A stretch of DNA of 35,786 nucleotides, from the NCBI GenBank assembly GCA_016784735.1, contig JADHUC010000097.1:1-35786 (forward strand). The letters run 5' to 3'. Below, one piece after another: positions 24,601 through 31,361 of the stretch. Position numbers and translations under genes: made by a program. This DNA comes from Pirellulaceae bacterium (GTDB lineage Bacteria > Planctomycetota > Planctomycetia > Pirellulales > Pirellulaceae). Below the pieces are notes generated by a model. That model was not told where the DNA came from. It did no database searches and saw only the letters and a list, made by a program, of their open reading frames with translations. How positions within the stretch are numbered: the stretch's first letter is position 1; each line of letters opens with the position of its first letter.

Positions 24601-24644
24601 TGGACTTGACCGTGGCGAATTTCAAAACACCTTCAGAGCCGTGA
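21639..24644 (+). CDS. Exported GH127-like beta-L-arabinofuranosidase family protein (DUF1680)
   Basis: This 1001-residue protein starts MMNKTLFTLFCGLFLAASIQ (signal peptide; the second ATG at 21642 is equally possible). Residues about 30-560 follow the DUF1680/GH127 alpha/alpha-barrel plan: GYLGFWNVEPE, GESCVTAYVLRWIDSLMRLE (E326, C328), RYGDLLERTIYNALLAANSP and a triple cysteine DFFCCCGNYRR (C391-C393). Characterised GH127 enzymes use a cysteine nucleophile held by a Zn-Cys3-Glu site, and these residues are plausible equivalents. GH127 members release L-arabinofuranose from plant or algal glycans. Residues about 640-1000 are extra beta domains. A palindromic repeat is read in frame near residues 808-827. 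Confidence 0.85.
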   Translation: MMNKTLFTLFCGLFLAASIQAGESCQAPFDVDVAKPRVPDRLCRVTLDQQELGGEIDRRIHNLIYQNYMVVDLDGKWLNHFRDRTDRGNRSHVYYGIGKVFDAGSLFAAYAGDPKVAARTQYIIDRLVKSRDADGYLGFWNVEPENRQNHINWILHEQEYINLAFVRNYRCTGNPQSLAHARIMGDYILKTFPTPQNPCCDAGQICTAGLPEGMLELYRVTGDKRYFDFAADVPHGNEHGEVQLASLRTWEQDFSRRPRHVYVMLARCYAQTELYRLTGEENLLNMSQFMRNELLKKGEGGMLVTGSCSDGEQFTYNQNGRGAIGESCVTAYVLRWIDSLMRLEGDMRYGDLLERTIYNALLAANSPDGRWIRYFTPLTGDRRYDTRDFFCCCGNYRRAVAELPQKVYYRTPEGGIALNLFTNSKKAFDVKGQTVTILQETAYPNDGDVKLTFSPQNPKEKPVAFAFQFRTPRWCEKITLRVNDETPVTIDPLGQKLGCYVLNRTWQDGDVVNISMPMAWRLLRGRAVQDGRVVLLRGPIVYCIGKDQNAELLEEKCPEPRNLVIDPASIAKPMEDDSIRPNGLKVVAKAWLNQDPTGEKVDVTLTEFIDPSGQDVYFCVPNLADTSPVRLTDDEIVSWPNEFVNAHVVKAFYGPKATGDLEAVFEIRGDVVADLAADYINPGGKTGVKAEFPDATGGGWAFYNCKNGGLLSTAAAGDMKPLNSQFKAFGSPLGYAYGLQNQGDQLGFVSNYAPSDRQEDAWRNHYTKQMFDQVLSAAERNDFLYTHPISDTACYNVFRWTPSADVQVGRASSLPLPEDSQAGSLRHATKPTADYLTLCGTLFSNLGNGVELRVIRWNDDTRYDVLGTFNTKDLAVGKCGTAEFVLRLAPGEVGKHIDFVLHNAGSHICDATALKIRAYTNVQRAAIQTDVTERVQAKFHNRLVTPLGPYAELFGDVAPAAEKTLKVKLHYWRDGVVKYLEFPQDAALDLTVANFKTPSEP
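24060..24117. repeat. Palindromic repeat inserted in frame in the GH127-like gene
   Basis: AGCTTCCAGCTTGC (24068-24081) and GCAAGCTGGAAGCT (24098-24111) are perfect 14-base inverted arms around a loop that itself contains CTTCCGGAAG. Outer bases GTGGGGCG/TACGCCAC extend the pairing loosely. It is read as GRASSLPLPEDSQAGSLRHA within the protein without breaking the frame. Confidence 0.85.
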
Positions 24645-25055
24645 ATCAACCGCAGACGGAGGCGCGAAGGCGATTGGAGTTTACGGTCGCGCCGGCGGCA
24701 AGCGGCGAGACGTTGCGCGTGGTGGTGGTTCAGCAGGAGCTGGCGCCGGGCGACACGTTGGTCGAAGCCAAAATGAAGATCGAACAGCCGCGGTTGTGGG
24801 AGCTGAATGATCCCCTTCTCTATCGCTTCACCGCACGGGCCGCAATATATCGGGAGGGCGAAGCTCCTGCTGAGCCATCTGCCACCGATGCGGCTCGGCG
24901 GGAGCCTCGCCCTCCCAACTCGCACGAGTGGACTGTCTCCTTCGACGAGCGCTCGGCGCGTTGCGGCTTCCGCGAGTCCCGGTTCGAGAACGGTTTCTTC
25001 CGCCTCAATGGCCGGCGCATCTTCTTACGCTCGACGCATGCGGCTACCAGCACGT
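24645..25055 (+). pseudogene. GH2-type glycosidase internal fragment
   Basis: The frame holds the end of a GH2 immunoglobulin-like domain and the start of its catalytic domain: QPRLWELNDPLLYRFTARAA, CGFRESRFENGFFRLNGRRI, FLRSTHAAT. The text corresponds to the common LWxPxxPxLY...GFRExxxxxGxFxLNGxxxxLRG pattern. Everything before (sugar-binding domain) and after (catalytic acids) is missing. It begins right at the GH127-like stop, with no start or binding site of its own. Confidence 0.65.
24852..24916. repeat. Palindromic GGGAGGGCGA repeat in the GH2 fragment
   Basis: The left arm at 24852-24876 (begins GGGAGGGCGAAGCTCC) and right arm at 24892-24916 (ends GGAGCCTCGCCCTCCC) pair over 25 positions with 3 mismatches, with a 15-base loop. 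It is read as REGEAPAEPSATDAARREPR inside the GH2 frame. Confidence 0.85.
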
Positions 25056-25383
25056 CCAGCAGAAGCACGGCGCGACATCCGTAGACGCCGTGACCCTCCG
25101 CTTCACGTCCGGGAAACAGCAATTCCGCATCTGGATCGTGCCGACCGACGACACGCCCACCGACGTGATGGTGGCGGAGGGACCGACGAACAGGCCCGAT
25201 GCCAGGATGCCGATGCTCATCTTGCGACGCACAGCCACGCGTACCAGGTTTGTGACGGTGCTGGAACCGGTTCAGGAAGTTGAATCTCTTCAGGCCGTAC
25301 GAGCCGACACGGGCGCTGATGGGAATCGGATTTCTTTGGTCCTCGAATGGCCGACCGGCAGTGACCGCCTGACGCTGCGCTGA
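25050..25383 (+). pseudogene. Heparinase-like C-terminal fragment
   Basis: In a frame different from the GH2 fragment, the text runs TSVDAVTLRFTSGKQQFRIW, then MPMLILRRTATRTRFVTVLE, PVQEVESLQAVRA and a stop. The LRRxAxxTxFvtvlEP wording is typical of the last beta-sandwich strands of heparinase II/III or alginate-lyase-like proteins. The junction with the GH2 text falls near 25045-25060. It has no start codon. Confidence 0.45.
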
Positions 25384-25384
25384 A

Positions 25385-25490
25385 GCGCGTCCCCCCGCTG
25401 TCCGCAAAGGCAGGGCCTTTGTCTGCTGGTACAGCCAGAACGTCGAAGGCGTACTGTTCCGTGACTGCGCCTTCGAGGGCACGGCCGACT
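25385..25490 (+). pseudogene. Beta-helix protein fragment
   Basis: The plus-strand frame reads KGRAFVCWYSQNVEGVLFRD, then CAFEGTADYW. This is the repeating pattern of a parallel beta-helix coil (NVEGVLFRDCxFEG) as in GH28-like or pectate-lyase-like proteins. It is cut where the oppositely oriented glycosidase-like gene ends. No start is visible. Confidence 0.4.
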
Positions 25491-28428
25491 ACTGGAAATC
25501 CACCAGCATGGTGCTCAACGTCTCCTTGATCGCGCCGCCGGTGATGACGGCTCGGAACAGGACGGGGTAGCCGGTGACTTTGAACTTGTCGGTCTGCGGG
25601 CCGAGTTTCACGATGGCGGACCAGATACGGCCGTCTTTCTCTTTGCCGGATTTGAGCAGTTGCACATAGGGCTCGCCGTTGATCCGTACGGGGGCGTACC
25701 AGGAGTCGCGAAACAACTCGACGATCGCATCGGTCGCCGGCTTTTCGAGAAACAGACGAAAGAGCAGTTCGTCGCCGGTCTTCAGCGTTCGCGGCAACGG
25801 CGAGCCGTCGGTCAGGGTGATAGCCAGCCCGTCGGTGGGTTGCGTCGAGAGGCTCACGTCCGCCAAGGCATAGTCGATGCCCTTCATCACGTAGATGTTC
25901 AGCAGCACTTGCCGCTGCTCGCCCGAACGGAAAATACCGTTCAACGCGTGCGTGTCCGACGTGTAGCGGCCCGGCTTGATGGTGTGCACCGCGGAACGAG
26001 ACGCCGTTTTACCGGACGGATCGCCGAAACTGACGTTCAGCCACTGATAGCCTTCGCCTTGGATCTGCGGCACCGAGATCTGGAGAAAACGGTGCTCGGG
26101 CGAGCACGGCAGCAGGCGGCTCATGGACGCATAGCCGGCGGGACTGGTCGCAGTGCACATGAGACGTCTGTTCTCGGCATCGTACTTCGCGGTGAAGTCC
26201 GCAGGATTCAGCACCCAGGCGTCGGAATCGCCTTCGTAATGCTTCGGTTTGTGCTTGAACGAAGAGAAATCGTCTCGCCACAACGGCGGTGCTTGCGATG
26301 GGGTAACCGCGGCTTCGGTGACAGACTCGGCCGGCGCTTCGATGCGAGCCAACGCCAGTGGTTCGCGGAGATGCGGACCGGCTTCGGCGTACGCTTCGAT
26401 TTCGCGAACCATGGCCCGCGGCGGATCCGCGTTCTCGCGCAAGGCTCGCGCCACCAAACGTACCTTCAGTGTCGCAACCGGCTCCGTCAAAGTATGTTCG
26501 GCCACATCCAACGCGTTGCCGCGCACCTCCGCCTGCTGAACCGAACCATCCGCGGCGCGAAACTGCAAGTCGTAGTCTCGCAGATTCGGACTGTGCAGCA
26601 CGACGCGGCGAACGGGTCTTTCTGCAGGCAAGGCGAATTCGATCCACTGCGGCAACTCGGCGTGCGTCACGTGCCAGCCTTCGTCGTCGGTAATGCCGTT
26701 GATCGCGTAGTAGAAGATCTGGGCGAACCAGGGAATCGTTCCCTGCGACGCCCGCGCCTTCACGCCTCGACCAGCATGCAGCAGATTGCCGGGCTTGGCC
26801 GTGTCGTTTTCGAACTTCGCGATTTTCGCGTCGACCTGCGTCACGGTGGGCAATTTCAAACCGCGTGGATTCGTCGAATAGACGCACGCTTCGCCGGCGG
26901 GGATCTCGTCGGCAAACGCGCCGTTGTCAACGGTAACTTCGCGAGCTTCGCTGACCACCGCGAGTGTCGGCATCGTTAGCGCGGGATGCTGGATCGTGAA
27001 TCGTCGAGCCGTCTCAGCGGCGTTCATCACGATCAGAGCAACGTGCTGACCGTGCCCGCCGATCCAAGTGAGGACATCCTTGGATGGCGATGACGGGCTG
27101 CCGTTTTGGCTGGCGGTGTCCTGAACGGAAAGCGGCGACAAGTCGCCGCACTCCAAAAAGGGCTCCAGGAATCGCACTTCTCGCCACAGATGGGGCAGCC
27201 CGATCCGCAACCGGGGCTCGGGCAGGAAGAAGTCGCTGGCGTAGCCGGTGAAGCCGCGTCCGCCGGCTGCGAGCGTCGCCAAATACTGCCCACGCATCAC
27301 GCGGTACGAGAAGGGCGGCTGAGTACCGTACTCAGCGGTGAAGTGGGTGTGGTGCGCGGCATGCCACGGGGTCAGCATCAAACCCTGTCCCCGCCGCATC
27401 ACGCTGTTCGCCTTGTTCAGAAAGTTCGGCACGTAATTCGGCTTCGAACCATATGGATCGGGTGATAGAATATCGCAACAGCGGAAACCGATCTTCTGGA
27501 TGCCGTCCAGCGTGTCGTTGGTGACGACGACCGGGTGATAGGGATCCAGCTCGCAAAGCGTGCGATAGTAGGCTTCCAGGTAATCGGCCCGAAAGTCGTT
27601 GATCTCCGGCTCGTCGGCGATGTACCAGCCGAAGAGGCCCGGCTCGTCCTTGAGCAACTCGACCATTTTCCGGAGCATCTCGCGGCACTGGTCGCTGGGA
27701 GCCGACAGCTTCGTATGCTCGGTCGGCACGGGATGTCCAGGCTGTTTCCACAGTTCGAACGTGTAGAGCAGCCGAGCTGGCTCAAGATTCACCATTGTCC
27801 GAATGCCGTGCTCGCGGAACAATTTCGAAACCGGCTTCTTGTCCGGGTAGGTGATTACGCTTGCCGTCTGGAGGTTCTGCAACGCGAGGACCTCCGGCCG
27901 CGGGTCGTCGAGCCGCACAGCGCCGTACCAGCCAATTTGTACGGTCGGTTGTCCATCGATGACGATGTTGCGGTGCTCGTCGATCCGCACTTCACTCCCC
28001 GATGATGGCGACAGCTTGCGAATGTTCACCTTCGCTGTCGCCACTTCCCGGCCGCCCGCATTAATCGCATTCACTTCGACCACGTAAGTTCCCACCGGCA
28101 GAGCTTCGCCGTCGAATCGTACGTCATCCGTCGGCTTCAACCCCGGTTCTGTGACGACGAGTTCGCGTCCTTGATCGTCGAGCAGCCAGCCGCGCAGGTC
28201 GACGACTTGAGAGCGCATTGCTTCAGGCAACTCAGCCCGCACCACGATCGGCTGTTCCGTCTGGGTGGCGTAAATCGAATCTCGATACGCCGGCTGCAGC
28301 ACGTCGAGCGACATGCCCTCGTCCCCAGCAGCGAGTGCGTTCCCGCCGCATCCAAACAAGCAACCGAGCAGCAAGAGGTGTTGACGGTTGATCACGTCCG
28401 ATGCGAGGCATCTCAGCCGCAAAGCCAT
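25489..28428 (-). CDS. Exported lipoprotein with glycosidase-like TIM barrel and C-terminal beta domains
   Basis: ATG 28428 is used here. A GTG at 28395 gives a neater lipoprotein signal (MINRQHLLLLGCLFGCGG) with a likely acylated Cys in the lipobox; the start is uncertain and no strong binding site is seen for either. A beta-sandwich precedes a barrel whose text includes IGWYGAVRLDD, MVELLKDEPGLFGWYIADEP (Glu in DEPE, a plausible catalytic acid), HPVVVTNDTLDG and DILSPDPYG. This layout resembles GH2/GH5/GH42-like clan A enzymes. A discoidin-like part (PQWIEFALPAERPVRRVVLH) and a long sandwich tail follow. A palindromic repeat is read in frame near residues 426-433. Confidence 0.72.
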   Translation of the reverse strand: MALRLRCLASDVINRQHLLLLGCLFGCGGNALAAGDEGMSLDVLQPAYRDSIYATQTEQPIVVRAELPEAMRSQVVDLRGWLLDDQGRELVVTEPGLKPTDDVRFDGEALPVGTYVVEVNAINAGGREVATAKVNIRKLSPSSGSEVRIDEHRNIVIDGQPTVQIGWYGAVRLDDPRPEVLALQNLQTASVITYPDKKPVSKLFREHGIRTMVNLEPARLLYTFELWKQPGHPVPTEHTKLSAPSDQCREMLRKMVELLKDEPGLFGWYIADEPEINDFRADYLEAYYRTLCELDPYHPVVVTNDTLDGIQKIGFRCCDILSPDPYGSKPNYVPNFLNKANSVMRRGQGLMLTPWHAAHHTHFTAEYGTQPPFSYRVMRGQYLATLAAGGRGFTGYASDFFLPEPRLRIGLPHLWREVRFLEPFLECGDLSPLSVQDTASQNGSPSSPSKDVLTWIGGHGQHVALIVMNAAETARRFTIQHPALTMPTLAVVSEAREVTVDNGAFADEIPAGEACVYSTNPRGLKLPTVTQVDAKIAKFENDTAKPGNLLHAGRGVKARASQGTIPWFAQIFYYAINGITDDEGWHVTHAELPQWIEFALPAERPVRRVVLHSPNLRDYDLQFRAADGSVQQAEVRGNALDVAEHTLTEPVATLKVRLVARALRENADPPRAMVREIEAYAEAGPHLREPLALARIEAPAESVTEAAVTPSQAPPLWRDDFSSFKHKPKHYEGDSDAWVLNPADFTAKYDAENRRLMCTATSPAGYASMSRLLPCSPEHRFLQISVPQIQGEGYQWLNVSFGDPSGKTASRSAVHTIKPGRYTSDTHALNGIFRSGEQRQVLLNIYVMKGIDYALADVSLSTQPTDGLAITLTDGSPLPRTLKTGDELLFRLFLEKPATDAIVELFRDSWYAPVRINGEPYVQLLKSGKEKDGRIWSAIVKLGPQTDKFKVTGYPVLFRAVITGGAIKETLSTMLVDFQ
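27132..27149. repeat. GCGGCGAC-AA-GTCGCCGC palindrome in the lipoprotein gene
   Basis: A perfect 8-bp inverted repeat with a 2-base spacer is read as ECGDLSPLS in the protein. The flanking text up to about 27070 (SVQDTASQNGSPSSPSKD) is low-complexity and probably belongs to the same inserted element, since it separates two segments that otherwise read as one domain. Confidence 0.65.
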
Positions 28429-28598
28429 CCCTTGCGGGGTCCAACGGAGAACCCCAATCCCAGTCTTTGCCACGGCTTGTCTCCTTTGCTTCGTCGGACG
28501 ATCCTGAATTCTTGGCACCTCAGCGAGCATCTCGACTCTCGTCATTCCGAACCAACGGGCACGGCCGCTGGGCAACCGTATGGTGCGTCTTCCTGCCG

Positions 28599-28640
28599 CC
28601 GTGACAGTCTTTGTTTCTCACCGTGACAGGCCTTGTGTCT
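28599..28640. repeat. Direct repeat upstream of the arsR promoter
   Basis: Two 20-base units (28599-28618 and 28621-28640), both starting CCGTGACAG, match at 17 of 20 positions with a 22-base period, or two DNA turns. They lie between the divergent lipoprotein and arsR genes and could be a regulator site. Confidence 0.45.
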
Positions 28641-28703
28641 GAATTGACAACCTACACGTTCCAAACCACACCCATTTTTGCGGATCGTTTTGGCCTGTAC
28701 CTC

Positions 28704-28735
28704 TTGACACTTCACTATTACACTTTACTGTGTAA
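28704..28735 (+). promoter_or_regulatory. arsR promoter with overlapping palindromic operator
   Basis: TTGACA (28704-28709) and TACTGT (28726-28731) are spaced by 16 bases. TTACAC-TTTACT-GTGTAA (28718-28735) is a perfect 6-6-6 inverted repeat covering the -10 box, as expected for an ArsR-family operator. Only about 5 bases separate it from the ATG, and no ribosome binding site is present, so the message is probably leaderless. Confidence 0.7.
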
Positions 28736-28740
28736 CCGCC

Positions 28741-29106
28741 ATGAGTACAAAGACTGCTAGCATTGTTAAGAAGAAACCTGCTCCGCGGGTTGAAGTAGTG
28801 CATCGTCCGTTGTTAGGTGCTGACGAGGCCGGTGCGCTTGCACGCTTGTTCAAGGTGTTCGCCAACGACACTCGGTTACGTCTGCTTCATGCTTTGGTGC
28901 GCGAAGGCGAAATGTGTGTCACCGATCTGGCGGCTGCGGTCGACATGAAGCCGCAGGCCGTCTCGAATCAACTTCAGCGGCTAGTTGATCGAGGCTTCCT
29001 GGCCGCCACGCGCACCGGCAACAACATTTACTATCGAGTCGTCGATCCGTGCGTGCCCATTCTTTTGGAGCGTGGGCTGTGTCTCATCGAATGTTGGCCC
29101 GAATAG
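28741..29106 (+). CDS. ArsR/SmtB-family metal-sensing repressor
   Basis: This 121-residue winged-helix dimer would bind the operator just upstream and release it when metal binds. The ArsR core runs from about 32 to 105: LFKVFANDTRLRLLHALV, the alpha-3 segment GEMCVTDLAAAVDMKPQAVS, and the recognition helix VSNQLQRLVDRGFLAATRTG. Cysteines C59 (in alpha-3/alpha-4), C104, C114 and C118 (C-terminal) are arranged rather like CmtR, which senses Cd/Pb with C57, C61 and C102. Which metal is sensed is unknown. A hairpin (29112-29144) lies between it and the Cys-rich exported protein gene, which shares its strand. Confidence 0.88.
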   Translation: MSTKTASIVKKKPAPRVEVVHRPLLGADEAGALARLFKVFANDTRLRLLHALVREGEMCVTDLAAAVDMKPQAVSNQLQRLVDRGFLAATRTGNNIYYRVVDPCVPILLERGLCLIECWPE

Positions 29107-29111
29107 TCGCA

Positions 29112-29144
29112 CGAGCGGGCGGATGCATCTTGTCCGCCCACTCG
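29112..29144 (+). terminator. Hairpin between arsR and the Cys-rich gene
   Basis: CGAG-C-GGGCGGA and TCCGCCC-A-CTCG pair over 11 positions with one mismatch around a 9-base loop. No T-run follows, so it is either a weak or partial terminator that lowers read-through, or an mRNA stability element. No separate promoter was recognised before 29184. Confidence 0.45.
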
Positions 29145-29183
29145 CAGGCGTTTGAAGATTCTCATCTTTGAAAGGAGAGAAAA

Positions 29184-30074
29184 ATGGAGCGATTCGCATC
29201 ATCTCGCGTATCATTGTTGTGGATAGCAATGCTGGTTTGGTGCCTTGTTTTTCAGGCGTCGCTGGCGGCATCCGAAGAAGAATCCGTTGCCCCGCCGTTT
29301 CCTATTCCCGAGTACGGTGCAAGTACACCAGAGCCGAATTGCTGCCCGGCGAATGCAGCCACGAAGTGCGGCCAAGCCGCGTGCGGTACAAAGTGTTGCT
29401 CGGCTGCTGCCGCTGCCAAGTGCTGCCCGAAGGCGCAACAAGCGAAATGCGGTTCGGCTGCGGCGTGCAAGAAATGCTGTGCGCCGGCGGCTGCATCGAA
29501 GTGCGGTCAGGCAGGGTGCAGTGCGGCCGCCGCGAAATGCGGCCAAGCCGCCTGTGGTGCAAAATGCGCTACCGTGGCTGTCGCTGCGAAATGCTGCCCC
29601 CAAACACAGCAAGCGAAAGGCTGTGCCGCAGCGCCGGCCAAGCCATGTTGTGCGGCTGGTGCCGCTGCGAAGTGCGGTCAAGCGAGTGGCGAACCGAAGT
29701 GTTGCCCCGCGGCCGCTGCCCAGTGCTGCCCAAAGACGCAGCAGGCGAAATGCGGTTCGGCTGCGGCGTGCAAGAAATGCTGTGCGCCGGCGGCTGCATC
29801 GAAGTGCGGTCAGGCAGGGTGCGGTGCGGCCGCCGCGAAATGCGGCCAAGCCGCCTGTGGTGCAAAATGCGCTACCGTGGCTGTCGCTGTGAAATGCTGC
29901 CCCCAGGCACAGCAAGCGAAATGCTGTGCTGCAGCGCCGGCCAAGCCAGGTTGTGCGGCTGGTGCCGCTGCGAAGTGCGGTCAAGCGGGTGGCGGACCGA
30001 AGTGTTGCCCCGCCGCTGCTGCCAAATGCTGCCCAAAGGCGCAGCCAAGCAAGTGTTGTGCGGAAAAGAAGTAA
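29184..30074 (+). CDS. Exported cysteine-rich repeat protein, probable metal-binding
   Basis: AAAGGAG (29169-29175) precedes the ATG. A signal peptide (MERFASSRVSLLWIAMLVWC and following, cut near ASLAAS) leads a mature chain of about 266 residues made almost only of Ala, Cys, Lys, Gln, Gly and Pro. It has about 48 cysteines in units such as KCGQAACGAKC, KKCCAPAAASKCGQAGC, KCCPKAQQAKC and KCCPAAAAKCC. A 101-residue block is repeated in tandem. Next to an ArsR-type metal sensor, the simplest reading is a periplasmic or surface metal-sequestering protein, a metallothionein-like sponge by composition only. Other readings are a disulfide-linked envelope protein; Cys-rich wall proteins are known in Planctomycetes. 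Confidence 0.8.
   Translation: MERFASSRVSLLWIAMLVWCLVFQASLAASEEESVAPPFPIPEYGASTPEPNCCPANAATKCGQAACGTKCCSAAAAAKCCPKAQQAKCGSAAACKKCCAPAAASKCGQAGCSAAAAKCGQAACGAKCATVAVAAKCCPQTQQAKGCAAAPAKPCCAAGAAAKCGQASGEPKCCPAAAAQCCPKTQQAKCGSAAACKKCCAPAAASKCGQAGCGAAAAKCGQAACGAKCATVAVAVKCCPQAQQAKCCAAAPAKPGCAAGAAAKCGQAGGGPKCCPAAAAKCCPKAQPSKCCAEKK
29442..30047 (+). repeat. 303-base tandem duplication in the Cys-rich gene
   Basis: The block at 29442-29744 recurs at 29745-30047 with few changes; both begin GCGAAATGCGGTTCGGCTGC. The period is 101 codons, so copy number can change without a frameshift. Shorter KCGQ/KCCP units lie inside each copy. Confidence 0.85.
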
Positions 30075-30080
30075 GGAAGC

Positions 30081-31361
30081 ATGACGTACTTGGCCCTGGC
30101 TGTTTCCCTCTGGGTAGGGACGGCCGCTGACATTGAATCATCGGCGCCGGAGTACAAGCCAGTTTCTGCGAAACTGGTTTGTCCCCGCGATGGCTTGGGA
30201 AACGTAATCGCCAAACTGGAAACTGGTGGCGATGTGCGCGTTGCCTACCTTGGTGGTTCGATTACGGCTGCAGCCGGGTGGCGAGTCAAAACGCGCCAGT
30301 GGTTTGCCCAGCAATATCCAGACTCTCAGGTCAGCGAGATCCACGCGGCGATCGGCGGCACGGGCAGCGACCTGGGCGTGTTTCGGCTCGACCATGACGC
30401 TTTGCAGCACAAGCCGGATTTGCTGTTCGTCGAGTTTGCGGTGAACGACGGCGGCGCGTCGCCGGAGCGTATTTGGCGAGCCATGGAAGGCATTGTTCGT
30501 CAAACGTGGGCCGCAGACCCACGGACCGATATCTGCTTTGTCCACACGTTTCGCGTCGGCTACGAAAAAGACCTGGGGCAAGGGCAATGTCCGCAAGCCG
30601 CCGCGGCCATGGAAATGCTGGCGGACCACTATGGAATCCCGTCGATCAACGTCGCGCTACGCATTGTCGAATTGAATCAGGACGGCAAGCTGACCTTCAA
30701 GTCCGACGAGCCAACGCCCGCGGGAGTGGTTCGGTTCTCCAAGGACGGCGTGCATCCGCTGGACGCCGGACATCAGATATACACCGACGTGATTGCCGAT
30801 GCAGTGAAGGCGATGCGGCAAACGTCACAGCCTGTTGATCACGCCGCCAAGCTTGGCAAGTCGTTCGTACCCAACCATTGGGAAGCCGCCAAGATGGTGC
30901 CGCTATCGCCGGACATGCTCAGCGGCGATTGGAAGCAACTCGACGACGAACATGTCTTCACAAAACGATTCGGCGGCCGCATGGGAACGCTGTGGGAAGC
31001 GACTCAGCCAGGAAGCCGCATCACTTTTCGTTTTCGCGGATCGCAGGCGAAGCTCTACGACTTGCTCGGTCCCGACGGCGGGCAGGTGATGATCACCGTC
31101 GATGGACAGACGCGAGCAAAGCCGGTCCCCAGGTTCGACAGCTATTGCACCTATCACCGAATCGCCACGCTATCCGTTGCCCAAGGGCTGGATCCTAACG
31201 AAGTCCACGCGGTCACCATCGAAATCCATCCGGACCAGCCCGACCGCCAGCCTGTTGCCTTTCGGCTGAAGGACCCCGACCGGGAACTCAAGTCGCCGAA
31301 GTATCAGGGCACAAACGTTCGCGTGGGTGGGATCCTGCTGCTGGGCGATTTGGTCGAGTGA
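30081..31361 (+). CDS. Exported SGNH/GDSL-family hydrolase
   Basis: ATG 30081 with AAGGA upstream and a signal peptide (MTYLALAVSLWVGTAADIES). The SGNH blocks are complete: block I VAYLGGSIT with nucleophile S60, block II GGTGS (92-96), block III EFAVNDGG with N122, block V DGVHPLDAGH with D222 and H225. An additional beta domain fills about residues 255-426. Such enzymes remove acyl groups from carbohydrates or lipids outside the cytoplasm. It starts 6 bases after the Cys-rich gene's stop and may share its message. Its stop abuts the convergent phosphatase gene. Confidence 0.87.
   Translation: MTYLALAVSLWVGTAADIESSAPEYKPVSAKLVCPRDGLGNVIAKLETGGDVRVAYLGGSITAAAGWRVKTRQWFAQQYPDSQVSEIHAAIGGTGSDLGVFRLDHDALQHKPDLLFVEFAVNDGGASPERIWRAMEGIVRQTWAADPRTDICFVHTFRVGYEKDLGQGQCPQAAAAMEMLADHYGIPSINVALRIVELNQDGKLTFKSDEPTPAGVVRFSKDGVHPLDAGHQIYTDVIADAVKAMRQTSQPVDHAAKLGKSFVPNHWEAAKMVPLSPDMLSGDWKQLDDEHVFTKRFGGRMGTLWEATQPGSRITFRFRGSQAKLYDLLGPDGGQVMITVDGQTRAKPVPRFDSYCTYHRIATLSVAQGLDPNEVHAVTIEIHPDQPDRQPVAFRLKDPDRELKSPKYQGTNVRVGGILLLGDLVE

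Noticed and set aside
29442..30047. CRISPR-like array
   Set aside because: The repeats are long, in frame, without unique spacers, and encode a protein; no cas genes are present.
29168..30130. Overlapping Arg/Cys-rich plus-strand frame on the Cys-rich gene
   Set aside because: It shares the repeat DNA but has no signal peptide or binding site; the frame at 29184 has both.
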